Shown one piece after another: positions 24,584-34,758 of a stretch of DNA of 64,000 nucleotides (its first letter is position 1; every line of letters begins with the position of its first letter). The DNA lies in assembly GCF_027922265.1 (NCBI RefSeq), contig NZ_BSFI01000022.1, forward strand, positions 62,001 to 126,000, given 5' to 3'. The notes beneath the pieces were generated by a model that was given only the letters and a program-made list of their open reading frames with translations, did no database searches and was not told the DNA's origin. The translations under genes were made by a program, and so were the position numbers. Source of the DNA: Hansschlegelia plantiphila. Its GTDB lineage: Bacteria; Pseudomonadota; Alphaproteobacteria; Rhizobiales; Methylopilaceae.

Positions 24584-25513
24584 ATGGCGAACATCACCGC
24601 GGCCATGGTGAAGGAGCTTCGCGAGAAGACCGGCGCCGGCATGATGGATTGCAAGAACGCGCTCGGCGAGGTCGAGGGCGACATCGAGGCGGCGGTCGAT
24701 TGGCTCCGCAAGAAGGGTCTCGCCAAGGCCGCCAAGAAGGCCGGCCGCGTCGCCGCCGAAGGTTTGGTGGCGCTCGCCGTCGACGGGACCAGGAGCGTCG
24801 CCGTCGAGGTGAACTCCGAGACCGATTTTGTCGCGCGCAATCCCGAATTCCAGGAGATGGTGGCGACGATTTCGACCGTCGCGCTCTCGGTCGGCGGCGA
24901 CGACGTGGCTGCGATCGAGGCGGCCGCCTATCCCGGCGGCGGCTCTGTCGCGGACAAGATCCAGGCGACCGTCGCGAAGATCGGCGAGAACATGACGCTC
25001 CGCCGCGCGGCGCCGCTGTCGGTGTCGAAGGGCGTCATCGGCGCCTATGTCCATGGTCAGGTCGCGCCGAACCTCGGCAAGATCGCGGTGCTGGTCGGAC
25101 TGGAGTCCGAAGGCAAGGCCGAGCCGCTGCTGGCGCTTGGCAAGCAGATCGCGATGCATGTCGCGGCGACCAACCCGCAGGGTCTCGACGCGGCCTCGAT
25201 CGATCCTGCGATCGTCGAGCGTGAACGGGAAGTGCTCGCCGCCAAGGCGCGCGAGGGCGGCAAGCCCGAGGCTGTGATCCAGAAGATCGTCGAGAGCGGC
25301 ATCAAGACCTACTACAAGGAAGCGACGCTGCTCGAGCAGCCCTTCGTCCATGACGGCTCCAAGACCGTGGCTCAGGCGGTGAAGGCCGCCGAGGCCGAGG
25401 TCGGCGCGGCCATCAAGGTGACGGGCTTCGTCCGTCTGGCGCTCGGCGAGGGCGTCGAGAAGGAAGAGAACGACTTCGCCGCCGAAGTCGCGGCCGCAGC
25501 CAAGCAAGGCTGA
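24584..25513 (+). CDS. tsf: Elongation factor Ts
   Basis: 309-residue nucleotide exchange factor for EF-Tu. It begins with [21 protein letters not shown], the invariant N-terminal signature, then [13 protein letters not shown], and ends in the dimerisation and coiled-coil region. An AGAGGA ribosome binding site precedes the ATG. The 89-base rpsB-tsf spacer contains two GC-rich stems, one being GTCGCC/GGCGAC near 24548-24565, which could be an attenuating structure that lowers tsf relative to rpsB readthrough or protects mRNA ends. Confidence 0.97.
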   Translation: MANITAAMVKELREKTGAGMMDCKNALGEVEGDIEAAVDWLRKKGLAKAAKKAGRVAAEGLVALAVDGTRSVAVEVNSETDFVARNPEFQEMVATISTVALSVGGDDVAAIEAAAYPGGGSVADKIQATVAKIGENMTLRRAAPLSVSKGVIGAYVHGQVAPNLGKIAVLVGLESEGKAEPLLALGKQIAMHVAATNPQGLDAASIDPAIVEREREVLAAKAREGGKPEAVIQKIVESGIKTYYKEATLLEQPFVHDGSKTVAQAVKAAEAEVGAAIKVTGFVRLALGEGVEKEENDFAAEVAAAAKQG

Positions 25514-25515
25514 CG

Positions 25516-26250
25516 ATGACGAGCTCCGGAACCATGGCGACGCCGCTGTATTCCCGCGTTCTCGTCAAGGTTTCGGGCGAGGCCCTGATGGGGCCCTCCG
25601 CTTACGGCCTTCACCAGCAAACGGTCGACCGCATTGCGGCCGACCTCGCCGCGGCCCACGAACTCGGCGTCGAGCTCGCGGTCGTAGTCGGCGGCGGCAA
25701 TATCTTCCGTGGCGTCCAGGTCTCGACCCAGGGCGTCGACCGGGCGACCGGCGACTATATGGGCATGCTCGCGACCGTGATGAACGCGCTCGCGCTCGCC
25801 GCAGCGATCACGCGGCAGGGCGCGCAGGTGCGGGTTCTGTCGGCGCTCGACATGCCGGCCGTCTGCGAGACCTATACGAGGCCTCGCGCGCTCGCTCATC
25901 TGGAGCGGGGCCGCGTCGTCGTGTTCGCGGCCGGCACCGGCAACCCGTTCTTCACCACCGACACCGCGGCGGCGCTGCGCGCGATCGAGATGGGCTGCGG
26001 CGCGCTTCTGAAGGCCACCCAGGTCGACGGCATCTACACCGCCGATCCGAAGACCGATCCGACCGCCACCCGTTTCGATCGCGTGACGCATGACGAGGTG
26101 ATGCAGCGCGATCTCAAGGTCATGGACGCCGCGGCCTTCGCGCTTGCCCGCGAGAACGCACTTCCGGTAATCGTCTTCTCCATTCACGAGCCCGGGTCGA
26201 TCCCGGCGGTCATCTGCGGCGGAGGACGCGCGACGACCGTGGCGAGCTGA
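25516..26250 (+). CDS. pyrH: Uridylate kinase
   Basis: 244-residue UMP kinase of the amino-acid-kinase fold. Motifs: [37 protein letters not shown] and [17 protein letters not shown]. Translation may start at 25516 ([13 protein letters not shown]) or at the in-frame ATG at 25534; both give a normal length. The start is two bases after the tsf stop. Confidence 0.95.
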   Translation: MTSSGTMATPLYSRVLVKVSGEALMGPSAYGLHQQTVDRIAADLAAAHELGVELAVVVGGGNIFRGVQVSTQGVDRATGDYMGMLATVMNALALAAAITRQGAQVRVLSALDMPAVCETYTRPRALAHLERGRVVVFAAGTGNPFFTTDTAAALRAIEMGCGALLKATQVDGIYTADPKTDPTATRFDRVTHDEVMQRDLKVMDAAAFALARENALPVIVFSIHEPGSIPAVICGGGRATTVAS

Positions 26251-26298
26251 AGAGGCGAGAAGACCGCCCTCGGGCCAAACGCAGGAACAGCCGATCCC

Positions 26299-26862
26299 AT
26301 GTCCGCAGCTTCGCTCGATCTGGATGACATCAAACGTCGGATGCAGGGCGCGGTCGCGTCTCTGAAGACCGATCTCGCGGGCCTTCGCACCGGCCGCGCG
26401 TCGGCGAACCTGCTCGATCCCGTCACCGTCACCGCCTATGGCGCCGAGATGCCGCTGAACCAGGTCGCGACCGTCAGCGTGCCGGAATCGCGCATGCTGA
26501 GCGTTCAGGTCTGGGACCGCAGCATGGTCGGCGCGGTGGAGAAGGCGATCCGGGAGGCCAATCTCGGCCTCAACCCGATCACCGAAGGCCAGTTGATGCG
26601 GATTCCCCTGCCCGAGCTCAACGCCGACCGGCGCAAGGAGCTCGTCAAGGTCGCCCACAAATACGCCGAGGCGGCGCGGGTCGCCGCGCGTCACGTCAGG
26701 CGCGACGGGCTCGACCTGCTGAAGAAGCTCGAGAAGGACGGCGAGGTCAGCAAGGACGATCACGACCGCCTGGCCGATCAGGTCCAGAAGGCGACCGACG
26801 CGACGGTGAGCGAGATCGACCAGGCGGTCGCCGCCAAGGAAAAGGATATCCTGCAGGTGTGA
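26299..26862 (+). CDS. frr: Ribosome recycling factor
   Basis: 187-residue factor that splits post-termination ribosomes with EF-G. The family features [35 protein letters not shown] and [25 protein letters not shown] are present, and the length is exactly typical. It is the third translation gene in the cluster. Confidence 0.96.
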   Translation: MSAASLDLDDIKRRMQGAVASLKTDLAGLRTGRASANLLDPVTVTAYGAEMPLNQVATVSVPESRMLSVQVWDRSMVGAVEKAIREANLGLNPITEGQLMRIPLPELNADRRKELVKVAHKYAEAARVAARHVRRDGLDLLKKLEKDGEVSKDDHDRLADQVQKATDATVSEIDQAVAAKEKDILQV

Positions 26863-26970
26863 TATCCTCCGGCCAGGTCGACTCGCGGTCTTGCGGGCGG
26901 CGTGGCTTGGAGAGCGACCGGCTGTCCAGCCCGCGCCGGCTCGAAAGCCGGCGTTCAGGAATGATCGAGG

Positions 26971-26995
26971 CCCGCTAAGGAGCGGGTCGGCTTTT
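26971..26995 (+). terminator. Possible terminator between frr and uppS
   Basis: Stem CCCGCT/AGCGGG (26971-26976 with 26981-26986), loop AAGG, then TCGGC and TTTT (26992-26995). Another hairpin, GCCGGCT/AGCCGGC with a CGAA tetraloop, is at 26935-26952. Together they suggest partial termination between the translation genes and the isoprenoid/envelope genes. The U-tract is short. Confidence 0.4.
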
Positions 26996-27022
26996 GAGCA
27001 CTCTCGCCCGGGCGCCTCATCC

Positions 27023-27796
27023 ATGCCGTCGACGAACGCGACACGACTGACGGACGGCGCCGTCGGAGGCGCCGGCGAAGGCGCGCCTCCGCGACACGTC
27101 GCGATCATCATGGACGGCAATGGCCGCTGGGCCGCCGCGCGCGGGCTGCCGCGGCTCGAGGGGCACCGGCGGGGAATGGAGGCTCTGCGGCGCGCCGTGA
27201 AGGCCGCCTACGAGCTCGGGGTGCGGTACCTCACTCTGTACAGCTTCTCGGCCGAGAATTGGTCGCGCCCGGCCGAGGAGGTCTCGGATCTTCTCAACCT
27301 GCTGCGCATCTTCATCCGCCGCGACCTCTCCGAGCTTCACCGTGAGAACGTCCGCGTCCGCGTGATCGGCGAGCGCGCCGGGCTGCCGCGCGACATCGCC
27401 GCGTTGCTCGTGGAGGCCGAGACGCTGACCATGGCGAACACCGGCCTCACGCTCGTCGTTGCGTTCAACTATGGCGGCCGCCAGGAGATCGTCTCCGCGG
27501 TGCGCCGGATCGTCGAGGCCGCGCAGGCCGGCAAGATCACGGCGCAGGACGTCGACGCCGCCCTGGTCGCCGACCATCTCGACACCGCCGACATCCCGGA
27601 CCCCGACCTCGTGATCCGCACCAGCGGGGAGCTTCGGCTGTCGAATTTTCTTCTTTGGCAAAGCGCCTATGCGGAGTTCGTATTCCTGCCGCTTCACTGG
27701 CCCGACTTCGACCGGAGCGCTTTCGAAGAGGCGATCGCGAGCTTCCGTGCGCGGCAGCGGCGCTATGGCGGTCTGACGGCCCGGGCGGGCGCGTGA
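27023..27796 (+). CDS. uppS: Isoprenyl transferase (undecaprenyl diphosphate synthase)
   Basis: 257-residue cis-prenyltransferase that makes the C55 carrier lipid for peptidoglycan and polysaccharides from farnesyl diphosphate and isopentenyl diphosphate. The catalytic Asp31 lies in [13 protein letters not shown]; other motifs are [23 protein letters not shown] and [20 protein letters not shown]. The start at 27023 is preferred because upstream codons show no similarity; the first 22 or so residues are a variable extension. The stop overlaps the cdsA GTG start. Confidence 0.94.
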   Translation: MPSTNATRLTDGAVGGAGEGAPPRHVAIIMDGNGRWAAARGLPRLEGHRRGMEALRRAVKAAYELGVRYLTLYSFSAENWSRPAEEVSDLLNLLRIFIRRDLSELHRENVRVRVIGERAGLPRDIAALLVEAETLTMANTGLTLVVAFNYGGRQEIVSAVRRIVEAAQAGKITAQDVDAALVADHLDTADIPDPDLVIRTSGELRLSNFLLWQSAYAEFVFLPLHWPDFDRSAFEEAIASFRARQRRYGGLTARAGA

Positions 27797-28647
27797 CGGA
27801 CATCCGTCCGACCCCGGGAGCGGCCGCCGAGCTTCGCCGCCGCGTCGTGTCCGGTGTGGTCATGATCGCCGCCGCTCTGCTGGCGGCGTTGCTCGGCGGG
27901 CTTGTCTTCGCGGTCTTCTGGACGGCGGCAGGGATCGCGGTCGGCGTTGAATGGGCGTGGCTCGCAGCCTCCGAGCCGCGGGCGCGACGCTGGTCCGCCC
28001 GCCTCGTCGCGGTCACGCTCGGCGCGGCGGGCGCGCTTGTCGCCCTGTCCTCGATTCTCTCGATCGATCCCTGGGTGGTGGTCGCCGTGCTTTGCTTCGG
28101 AGCGGCCGCCGCGGCGATCGCCGCATATCCTGCCTGGGTCGCAGTTTTTGGCGCGCCTTACGGCGCGGCGGTTTTCATTGGCGCGATCGTCCTGCGCCGC
28201 GACCCCGCCGACGGCCTGCTCGCAGTGTTCTGGCTGTTCGCCGTGGTCTGGGCGACCGACATCGTCGCCTATTTCACCGGCAGGGCCCTCGGGGGGCCGA
28301 AGCTCGCGCCGCGAATCTCTCCCAACAAGACCTGGTCCGGCGCCTTCGGGGGCGCCCTCGCGGGAACGGCTGCGGGAACTGCGGTCGCGGCCTGCGGCGG
28401 CGTCGCGGCGCTACTGCCGGTCGCCATCGTTTCGCTCGCGGCATCCGTGGCGTCGGAATTCGGCGACCTGTTCGAATCCGGCGCCAAGCGCGCCTTCGGG
28501 GCCAAGGATTCGAGCCAGCTTATCCCGGGCCACGGCGGGCTGATGGATCGGCTCGACGGCTTTCTGGTCGCGGCGACGCTGGCGGCGATCATCGGGCTGA
28601 CGCGCGGCGGTTTCGACGCGGCGGGGCAGGGCCTTCTGAGATGGTGA
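27793..28647 (+). CDS. cdsA: Phosphatidate cytidylyltransferase
   Basis: 284-residue inner-membrane enzyme making CDP-diacylglycerol from phosphatidate and CTP, the precursor of all main phospholipids. About eight hydrophobic helices are present. The CDP-alcohol signature is visible as PNKTWSG and [28 protein letters not shown]. The GTG start at 27793 overlaps the uppS stop (GTGA). Confidence 0.93.
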   Translation: MTDIRPTPGAAAELRRRVVSGVVMIAAALLAALLGGLVFAVFWTAAGIAVGVEWAWLAASEPRARRWSARLVAVTLGAAGALVALSSILSIDPWVVVAVLCFGAAAAAIAAYPAWVAVFGAPYGAAVFIGAIVLRRDPADGLLAVFWLFAVVWATDIVAYFTGRALGGPKLAPRISPNKTWSGAFGGALAGTAAGTAVAACGGVAALLPVAIVSLAASVASEFGDLFESGAKRAFGAKDSSQLIPGHGGLMDRLDGFLVAATLAAIIGLTRGGFDAAGQGLLRW

Positions 28648-29840
28648 CGGCCGCTGCGCCCAGGCGCCGCGTCTCGCTGCTCGGCGCCACCGGCTCCGTC
28701 GGCCGGGCGACCGTCGACCTCATCGAGCGCCACGCCGACCTGTTCGACGTCGAGGCGGTGGTGGGCGGCGGCGACGCCGATGCGCTCGCCGGGATCGCAG
28801 TTCGGCTCGGAGCGCGGGTGGCTGTCGTCGCCGACGCGGCGAAGGGCGGCGCGTTGGCTCGGGCGCTCGAAGGATCGGGCGTGGAAGCCGCGGCGGGGCC
28901 AAGCGCCGTGATCGACGCGGCGTCGCGTCCCGTCGACTGGACAATGGCCGCGATCTCGGGCGCGGCCGGCCTGTCGCCGACGATCGCGGCCGTCCGCCGC
29001 GGCGGCGTCATCGCGCTCGCGAACAAGGAATGCCTGGTCTGCGCGGGCGTGGCCTTCATGAGAGAGGTCGCCCGCGCCGGCGCGACGCTTCTGCCGGTGG
29101 ACTCCGAACACAACGCGCTGCTTCAGGCGCTCGGGGGGCAGGGACTCGACGCGGTCGAGACGATGACGCTGACCGCGTCGGGCGGTCCGTTCCGCAGCTG
29201 GAGCGCGGAGCGGATCGCGGCGGCGCGGCCCGAGGACGCGCTCAAGCACCCGACGTGGTCGATGGGCGCGAAGATCACGATCGATTCGGCGACATTGATG
29301 AACAAGGGCCTCGAACTAATTGAAGCCCATCACCTTTTTGCAATAGGGCAAAACCGGTTCGACGTCGTGGTGCATCCGCAGTCCGTGATCCACGGTCTTG
29401 TCACGTTCCGGGACGGCGCCGTGACGGCGGGACTCGCGTCGCCCGACATGCGCGTCCCGATCGCCCACACGCTCGGCTTTCCGAAGCGAATCTCGACGCC
29501 CGCCGCTCGGCTCGATCTGGCGCGCATCGGCGCCCTCACCTTCGAGGCCCCGGATCTCCAGCGGTTTCCCGCGCTCCGGCTCGCCCGTGAGGCGCTCGCC
29601 GCGGGCGATGGGGCGGCGACGGTGCTGAACGCCGCGAACGAGGTCGCGGTCGCGCTCTTCCTGTCTCGCCGCATCGGTTTCGGGGACATCCCGGCGATCG
29701 TGGCCGAAACGCTCGACCGGGCCGAGGCGATCGGGCTGTCGCGCGCTCCGGCGACCGTCGAGGATGCGCTGGCGCTCGATTCGGAGGCCCGCGCGATCGC
29801 CTCTGAGCGCTTGCCAGAGGCCGAGTTCCGGGCGCACTAA
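28641..29840 (+). CDS. dxr: 1-deoxy-D-xylulose-5-phosphate reductoisomerase
   Basis: 399-residue MEP-pathway enzyme converting DXP to 2-C-methyl-D-erythritol 4-phosphate with NADPH. Motifs: SLLGATGSVG (NADPH fold), ALANKECLVCAG, LLPVDSEHNALLQ (metal-binding Asp and Glu), TASGGPFR, HPTWSMGAKITIDSATLMNKGLELIEAHHLF. It overlaps the end of cdsA by seven bases. With uppS it links isoprenoid precursor supply to carrier-lipid synthesis. Confidence 0.96.
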   Translation: MVTAAAPRRRVSLLGATGSVGRATVDLIERHADLFDVEAVVGGGDADALAGIAVRLGARVAVVADAAKGGALARALEGSGVEAAAGPSAVIDAASRPVDWTMAAISGAAGLSPTIAAVRRGGVIALANKECLVCAGVAFMREVARAGATLLPVDSEHNALLQALGGQGLDAVETMTLTASGGPFRSWSAERIAAARPEDALKHPTWSMGAKITIDSATLMNKGLELIEAHHLFAIGQNRFDVVVHPQSVIHGLVTFRDGAVTAGLASPDMRVPIAHTLGFPKRISTPAARLDLARIGALTFEAPDLQRFPALRLAREALAAGDGAATVLNAANEVAVALFLSRRIGFGDIPAIVAETLDRAEAIGLSRAPATVEDALALDSEARAIASERLPEAEFRAH

Positions 29841-29900
29841 CGGCGCTGGCGAACGCCGCCCGCCTCTGCCGGGCGGGACGAACCGGGCTGGATCGAGGGC

Positions 29901-31052
29901 ATGATGTCGTTTCTGAACGAGATGGTCGGCGCAGGGTCCGCGACGCTTGGCTACCTCCTGCCGTTCCTGTTCGTGCTCACGCTGGTGATCTTTTTTCACG
30001 AGCTCGGACATTTCCTGGTCGCGCGCTGGACGGGCGTGAAGGTGCTCGCCTTTTCGCTCGGCTTCGGTCCCGAATTGTTCGGCTTCGACGACAGACGCGG
30101 CACGCGCTGGCGGATCGCGGCGATTCCGCTCGGCGGCTATGTGCGCTTCGCCGGAGACGAGAACGCCGCAAGCGCCCCCGACGTCGACGCGCTCGAACGG
30201 ATGGGGCCGGAGGAGCGCCGCGGCAGCTTCTTCTTCGCGCCGCTGCCGAGCCGGGCCGCGATCGTCGCGGCTGGCCCGATCGCCAATTTTCTGCTGGCCA
30301 TCGTGATCTTCGCCGGCATCTTCCTGATCGCGGGCCGTCCGGTGACCGACGCCATGGTCGATGAGGTCGAGCCTGGCAGCGCGGCGGCGGCCGCCGGATT
30401 CGCGCCGGGCGACCTCGTCCTCGCGATCGACGGCGAGAAGATCGCCTCGTTCGGCGACATGCAGAGAATCGTCGAGACCAGCGCCGACCGGACGCTGCGC
30501 GTGACGGTCGAGCGCGCAGGGACGCAGCTCGATCTCCAGGCGACGCCGAAACTGAAGGAGATTTCAGACGGCTTCGGCAACAAGCTCAAGATCGGTCTGC
30601 TCGGCATCAAGCGCTCGACCAACGCCCAGAACGTCAGGGTCCAGCATTACGGCCCCCTCCAGGCGATCGGGGCGGGCGCGCAGGAGACCTGGTTCCAGGT
30701 CGCGCGCACAGCGAACTATCTCGGCCGCATGGTGGTGGGGCGGGAATCGACCGACCAGATCGGCGGCCCGATTCGGATCGCGAAAACCTCGGGCGATTTC
30801 GCCACCCTCGGCTTCGTCGCCCTCCTGAACCTCGCCGCGATTCTGTCGGTCTCGATCGGCCTGCTCAACCTGGTGCCGATTCCGATGCTCGACGGCGGCC
30901 ATCTTCTTTTTTACGCGATCGAAGCGCTCCGGGGCCGGCCGCTCGGCGCCCGCGTCCAGGAGATGGGCATGCGGATCGGTCTGGCTCTTGTGCTTGCGCT
31001 GATGATCTTCGCCACCTGGAACGACATCATTCATCTTTCGGCGCTAGGCTGA
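29901..31052 (+). CDS. rseP: RIP zinc metalloprotease RseP (MmpA)
   Basis: 383-residue site-2 intramembrane protease. The HELGH zinc motif is at residues 33-37 in the first helix. A PDZ domain is at about residues 140-210 (DEVEPGSAAAAAGFAPGDLVLAIDG). The third ligand motif is NLVPIPMLDGGHLLFY near the end. It cleaves anti-sigma factors and signal-peptide remnants; in Caulobacter the orthologue MmpA cleaves PodJ. Two adjacent ATG codons at 29901 and 29904 are possible starts. Confidence 0.94.
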   Translation: MMSFLNEMVGAGSATLGYLLPFLFVLTLVIFFHELGHFLVARWTGVKVLAFSLGFGPELFGFDDRRGTRWRIAAIPLGGYVRFAGDENAASAPDVDALERMGPEERRGSFFFAPLPSRAAIVAAGPIANFLLAIVIFAGIFLIAGRPVTDAMVDEVEPGSAAAAAGFAPGDLVLAIDGEKIASFGDMQRIVETSADRTLRVTVERAGTQLDLQATPKLKEISDGFGNKLKIGLLGIKRSTNAQNVRVQHYGPLQAIGAGAQETWFQVARTANYLGRMVVGRESTDQIGGPIRIAKTSGDFATLGFVALLNLAAILSVSIGLLNLVPIPMLDGGHLLFYAIEALRGRPLGARVQEMGMRIGLALVLALMIFATWNDIIHLSALG

Positions 31053-31227
31053 ATTTTCGGTGGCGTTGCCTCGCCGCAACGGCGGGCCCCAAACGTCTCG
31101 TGTGCGTTGAGTAGCGAGTTTGCACGTGGCTGAAACTTCTATAGAAGCGGACGGGGTCGCCCCGCGGCGTCACACCGTTCTGAACGGTTGCGGGAGCGCG
31201 ATATACGGCACGGGGGTCCGTCAGCCC

Positions 31228-33690
31228 ATGAAGCGTATGGTTAGAGTATTCGGGCGGCTTGCCCTTGCCTCATCGGTGGCCGCGCAGGCCCTCGTCGCGG
31301 GCGCCGGGGTCAGCGTCCTCGGCGTGGCGGAAGCGAACGCCCAGAGCGCGAGCAACATTTCCGTCCGCGGCAACCAGCGCGTCGATGCGGAGACTGTTCG
31401 CTCCTACTTCACCGGCCGCGGTCCGTTGACCCAGCCCGTGATCGACGAGGGCATCCGGGGGCTCTACGCCTCGGGGCTGTTCTCCGACGTGCGCGTCACC
31501 CGTTCCGGCGGCGGCATCGTGGTGTCCGTCAGCGAAAACCAGGTGATCAATCGAGTGGCCTTCGAGGGCAACTCGAAGGTCAAGGACGCTGTGCTGACCG
31601 CGGAGGTCCAGTCCAAGTCGCGCGGGCCGTTCAATCCGGCGGTCGTGCAGTCGGACGCCCAGCGCATCACCGAAATCTATCGCCGCTCCGGCCGCTACGA
31701 GGCGACCGTCACGCCGAAGACGATCAACCAGCCGAACGGCCGCGTCGACCTCGTGTTCGAGATCAACGAGGGCGACAAGACCAAGATCCAGGCGATCACC
31801 TTCGAGGGCAACGAAGCCTTCGGAGACGGCACGCTGCGCGACCAGATGACGACCACCGAGTCGAACTGGCTGAGCTGGATCAAGACGTCCGACGTCTATG
31901 ACCCGGATCGGGTCAACGCCGACCTCGAACTCCTTCGCAAATTCTACCTCAACCATGGTTACGCCGACTTCCGCGTGATTTCGGCGAACGCCGATCTCGA
32001 CAAGACGACGAACGCCTTCACGCTGAAGATCGCCGTCGAGGAAGGCCAGCAGTACCGGTTCGGCGCGATCAACGTGGAGTCGAACGTTCCCGAGATCGAC
32101 GGCGCCACGCTGAAGAGCAAGATCGTCTCCTCCGCCGGCTCGATCTACAGCGCCCAGGACGTCGACAAATCCGTCGAGGCGATGTCGCTCGAACTCGCCG
32201 CCCGCGGCTACGCCTTCGCCCAGGTCCGTCCCCGCGGCGACCGCAACCTCTCGGAGCGCACGATCGGGCTCACCTACGTCGTGGAGGAGGGCGCCCGGGT
32301 CTATGTCGAGCGCATCAACATCCGCGGCAACACCCGTACGCGCGACTACGTCGTTCGCCGCGAATTCGATATCGGCGAAGGCGACGCCTACAACCAGATC
32401 TTCATCGACCGCGCGGAGCGGCGCATCAAGGCGCTGGGCTTCTTCAAGACGGTCAAGATCACGACCGAGCCCGGCTCGTCGCCGGATCGCGTCATCGTCA
32501 ACGTGGACGTCGAGGATCAGCCCACCGGCGAGTTCTCGGTCGCCGGCGGCTACTCGACCTCGGACGGCATCATCGGCGAAGTGGCGCTCGGCGAGCGCAA
32601 CTTCCTCGGCCGCGGACAGTATGCGCGCATCGCCGCGCAGTTCGGCCAGAACGCGTCGGGCTTCGACTTCTCCTTCACCGAGCCGTACTTCCTCGGCTAC
32701 CGCGTCTCGGCGGGCTTCGACGCCTATGTGAAGCGCCGCGACGACACCGACTACACGTCCTACAAGGTCGACACCTATGGCGGCGGCATCCGCTTCGGGT
32801 TCCCGGTCTCGGAAGAGTTCACGATCGGCACCCGCTACCAGCTCTATCAGCAGGATCTGAAGATCCCGGGCCGGTATCGTGACATCTACAACAAGAACGG
32901 CAACGTGAACGAAGACCGTGCGTCGGCGGCGATCTTCGAAGCCGAAGGCAAGACGATCACGTCGCTCGCCGGTCTTTCGCTGATCTACAACACGCTCGAC
33001 AACCCGGCTGATCCGACGCTCGGCTTCTACGCCGAACTGAAGGGCGACGTGGCCGGTCTCGGCGGTGACGCGAAATACGTCCGCGCCACATTCGATGGAC
33101 GCTACTATCACCCGCTGGTGCTCGATAACGTCATCGGCATGCTCCGCGTTCAGGGCGGCCACGTGAAGGCGTTCGGGAGCGACGACCTCCGCGTGCTGGA
33201 TCACTTCCCCGGCGGCCCGGATCTCGTTCGCGGTTTCGAGCCCCAGGGCTTTGGCCCGCGCGACGTTCGCTCGAGATATGCGAACGGCAGCATCAACCCG
33301 TTCAAGGGCAGCCCGAACGACGATCCGCTGGGCGGCACGACATATTTCGGCGCATCCGCAGAGGCCCAGTTCCCGATCTTCGGTCTTCCGAAGGAAATCG
33401 GGCTCAAGGGCGCTGTCTTCGCCGACGCAGGCACGGTGTTCAACTACGAGGGCATCCGGAGCATCAGCGGCGTACGCAACGGGGACGGCGCGCCCGGGAA
33501 TCTTGCCGGCGGGACTAGCAAGATCGAGGTCAACGCCATGGACAGCAAGAAAATCCGGTCCTCGGTCGGCGCCTCGCTCCTCTGGAATTCGCCGCTCGGA
33601 CCGATCCGCTTCGACTTCGCCAAGGTTCTCACCAAGGAGAAGTACGACGAGACCCAGTTCTTCCGGTTCTCCGGCGGAACTCGCTTCTGA
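31228..33690 (+). CDS. bamA: Outer membrane protein assembly factor BamA
   Basis: 820-residue Omp85 protein. The start at 31228 (MKRMVRVFGRLALASS) gives a clean signal peptide ending near EANAQS; the frame is open 36 codons further upstream but that part has no signal features. Five POTRA repeats (about residues 40-440) are followed by a 16-stranded barrel. The protein ends FFRFSGGTRF with the C-terminal Phe of the beta-signal. The VRGF element of loop 6 appears as GPDLVRGFEPQGFGPRD. A possible weak promoter (TATAGA at 31140-31145) lies in the 175-base gap after rseP. Confidence 0.96.
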   Translation: MKRMVRVFGRLALASSVAAQALVAGAGVSVLGVAEANAQSASNISVRGNQRVDAETVRSYFTGRGPLTQPVIDEGIRGLYASGLFSDVRVTRSGGGIVVSVSENQVINRVAFEGNSKVKDAVLTAEVQSKSRGPFNPAVVQSDAQRITEIYRRSGRYEATVTPKTINQPNGRVDLVFEINEGDKTKIQAITFEGNEAFGDGTLRDQMTTTESNWLSWIKTSDVYDPDRVNADLELLRKFYLNHGYADFRVISANADLDKTTNAFTLKIAVEEGQQYRFGAINVESNVPEIDGATLKSKIVSSAGSIYSAQDVDKSVEAMSLELAARGYAFAQVRPRGDRNLSERTIGLTYVVEEGARVYVERINIRGNTRTRDYVVRREFDIGEGDAYNQIFIDRAERRIKALGFFKTVKITTEPGSSPDRVIVNVDVEDQPTGEFSVAGGYSTSDGIIGEVALGERNFLGRGQYARIAAQFGQNASGFDFSFTEPYFLGYRVSAGFDAYVKRRDDTDYTSYKVDTYGGGIRFGFPVSEEFTIGTRYQLYQQDLKIPGRYRDIYNKNGNVNEDRASAAIFEAEGKTITSLAGLSLIYNTLDNPADPTLGFYAELKGDVAGLGGDAKYVRATFDGRYYHPLVLDNVIGMLRVQGGHVKAFGSDDLRVLDHFPGGPDLVRGFEPQGFGPRDVRSRYANGSINPFKGSPNDDPLGGTTYFGASAEAQFPIFGLPKEIGLKGAVFADAGTVFNYEGIRSISGVRNGDGAPGNLAGGTSKIEVNAMDSKKIRSSVGASLLWNSPLGPIRFDFAKVLTKEKYDETQFFRFSGGTRF

Positions 33691-33723
33691 AGCAGGCCGT
33701 CTAACGTCCTGGATCGATTGCAT

Positions 33724-33755
33724 AAACGGGCGGCGGAATCATCCGCCGCCCGTTT
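33724..33755 (+). terminator. Strong hairpin between bamA and lpxD
   Basis: A perfect 14-bp stem (33724-33737 with 33742-33755) closed by an ATCA loop. The 3' arm ends in TTT followed by CGC. It lies 33 bases after the bamA stop and would end or attenuate transcription before lpxD. Confidence 0.6.
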
Positions 33756-33786
33756 CGCATTGAGGGCGCGAAGCCCGGCGGAGGCT

Positions 33787-34707
33787 ATGATCGAACCGCG
33801 TTTCTTCGTCAGCCCGGAGCCGCTCGACATCGACCGACTGCTTGAGCTGACCGGCGCGACGGCGGCCGGCCGCGACGGCGCCGGCCTCGCCATCCGCGGC
33901 GTTTCGTCGATCGAACGCGCCGGCCCGTCGGACCTCTCTTTGGTCATCGACGGCGCGCCGCCGGTGACGCTCGGCGAAAGCCGCGCCGGGGCGCTGCTTC
34001 TATCTCCCGAACACGCCGGCCATGCGCCCGCGGGCGCGGTCGCGCTGGTGACGGCCGATCCGCTCGGGGCCTTTGCGCGCGTCGCCGCGGCGCTCTATCC
34101 GGCTGCGGCCCGTCCGCAGGCTATTTTCGGTCCAGGCGTCGCGCCCGGCGCCGTCGTCCACCCCGAGGCGCGGCTCGAGCCCGACGTCTCGGTCGATCCG
34201 GGCGCCGTGATTGGCCCGCGCGCCGAAATCGGCCGGGGCGCGGTCATCTGCGCCAATGCGGTGATCGGCGCCGACGTCAGGCTCGGACGCGGGGCTGCAG
34301 TCGGCCCCGGCGCCTCGATCGTCCATGCGCTGATCGGCGATCGCGTGACCATTCAGCAGGGCGTCCGGATCGGGCAGGGCGGCCTCAGCCTGCTGCGGCC
34401 GCACGAGCGCCTGCCCACGGCGCCGCAGATCGGGCGAGCGATCGTGCAGGACGACGTCGAGATCGGCGCCAACGCCACAATCGACCGCGGATCGGATCGC
34501 GACACTGTGATCGGCGAAGCCGCAAAGATCGACAACCTCGTCCATATCGGACAAAACGTCGTCATCGGTCGCCATTGCGTGATCTTCGCTGACGCAGTCA
34601 TCGAGGAAGGCGCGCGACTGAAGGACTATTCGGTGCTCGGCCGGTCCGACGGTCGGTCGGCCGCGGTAATGTCAGCCCCGGGCGTGAGACGCGCCCCGAG
34701 CGCCTGA
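33787..34707 (+). CDS. lpxD: Degenerate, C-terminally shortened LpxD-like acyltransferase
   Basis: 306 residues; typical LpxD proteins are about 340-355. The N-terminal UDP-GlcNAc-binding domain ([16 protein letters not shown]) and the hexapeptide repeats ([17 protein letters not shown]) identify UDP-3-O-(3-hydroxyacyl)glucosamine N-acyltransferase of lipid A synthesis. Three departures are seen. The conserved IGHNV, whose His is the catalytic base (His239 in E. coli), reads IGQNV with Gln256. The conserved GQDGFGY reads GQGGLSL. The last helix coils with the second active-site His and the C-terminal helices are missing, replaced by a Gly/Arg/Ser/Ala-rich end after YSVLGRSDG. The frame itself is open, so this is decay or change of function rather than a simple frameshift. 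Start 33787 is chosen for [12 protein letters not shown]. Confidence 0.8.
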   Translation: MIEPRFFVSPEPLDIDRLLELTGATAAGRDGAGLAIRGVSSIERAGPSDLSLVIDGAPPVTLGESRAGALLLSPEHAGHAPAGAVALVTADPLGAFARVAAALYPAAARPQAIFGPGVAPGAVVHPEARLEPDVSVDPGAVIGPRAEIGRGAVICANAVIGADVRLGRGAAVGPGASIVHALIGDRVTIQQGVRIGQGGLSLLRPHERLPTAPQIGRAIVQDDVEIGANATIDRGSDRDTVIGEAAKIDNLVHIGQNVVIGRHCVIFADAVIEEGARLKDYSVLGRSDGRSAAVMSAPGVRRAPSA

Positions 34708-34758
34708 GCGGCCGCCACAGAGCGGCCCATGGCGCGCGCGCCCCAGGAAGATTGCAGC

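Noticed and set aside
31270..33723. 817-codon open frame on the minus strand across bamA
   Set aside because: Antisense of bamA, without recognisable domains and with the composition of a shadow frame.
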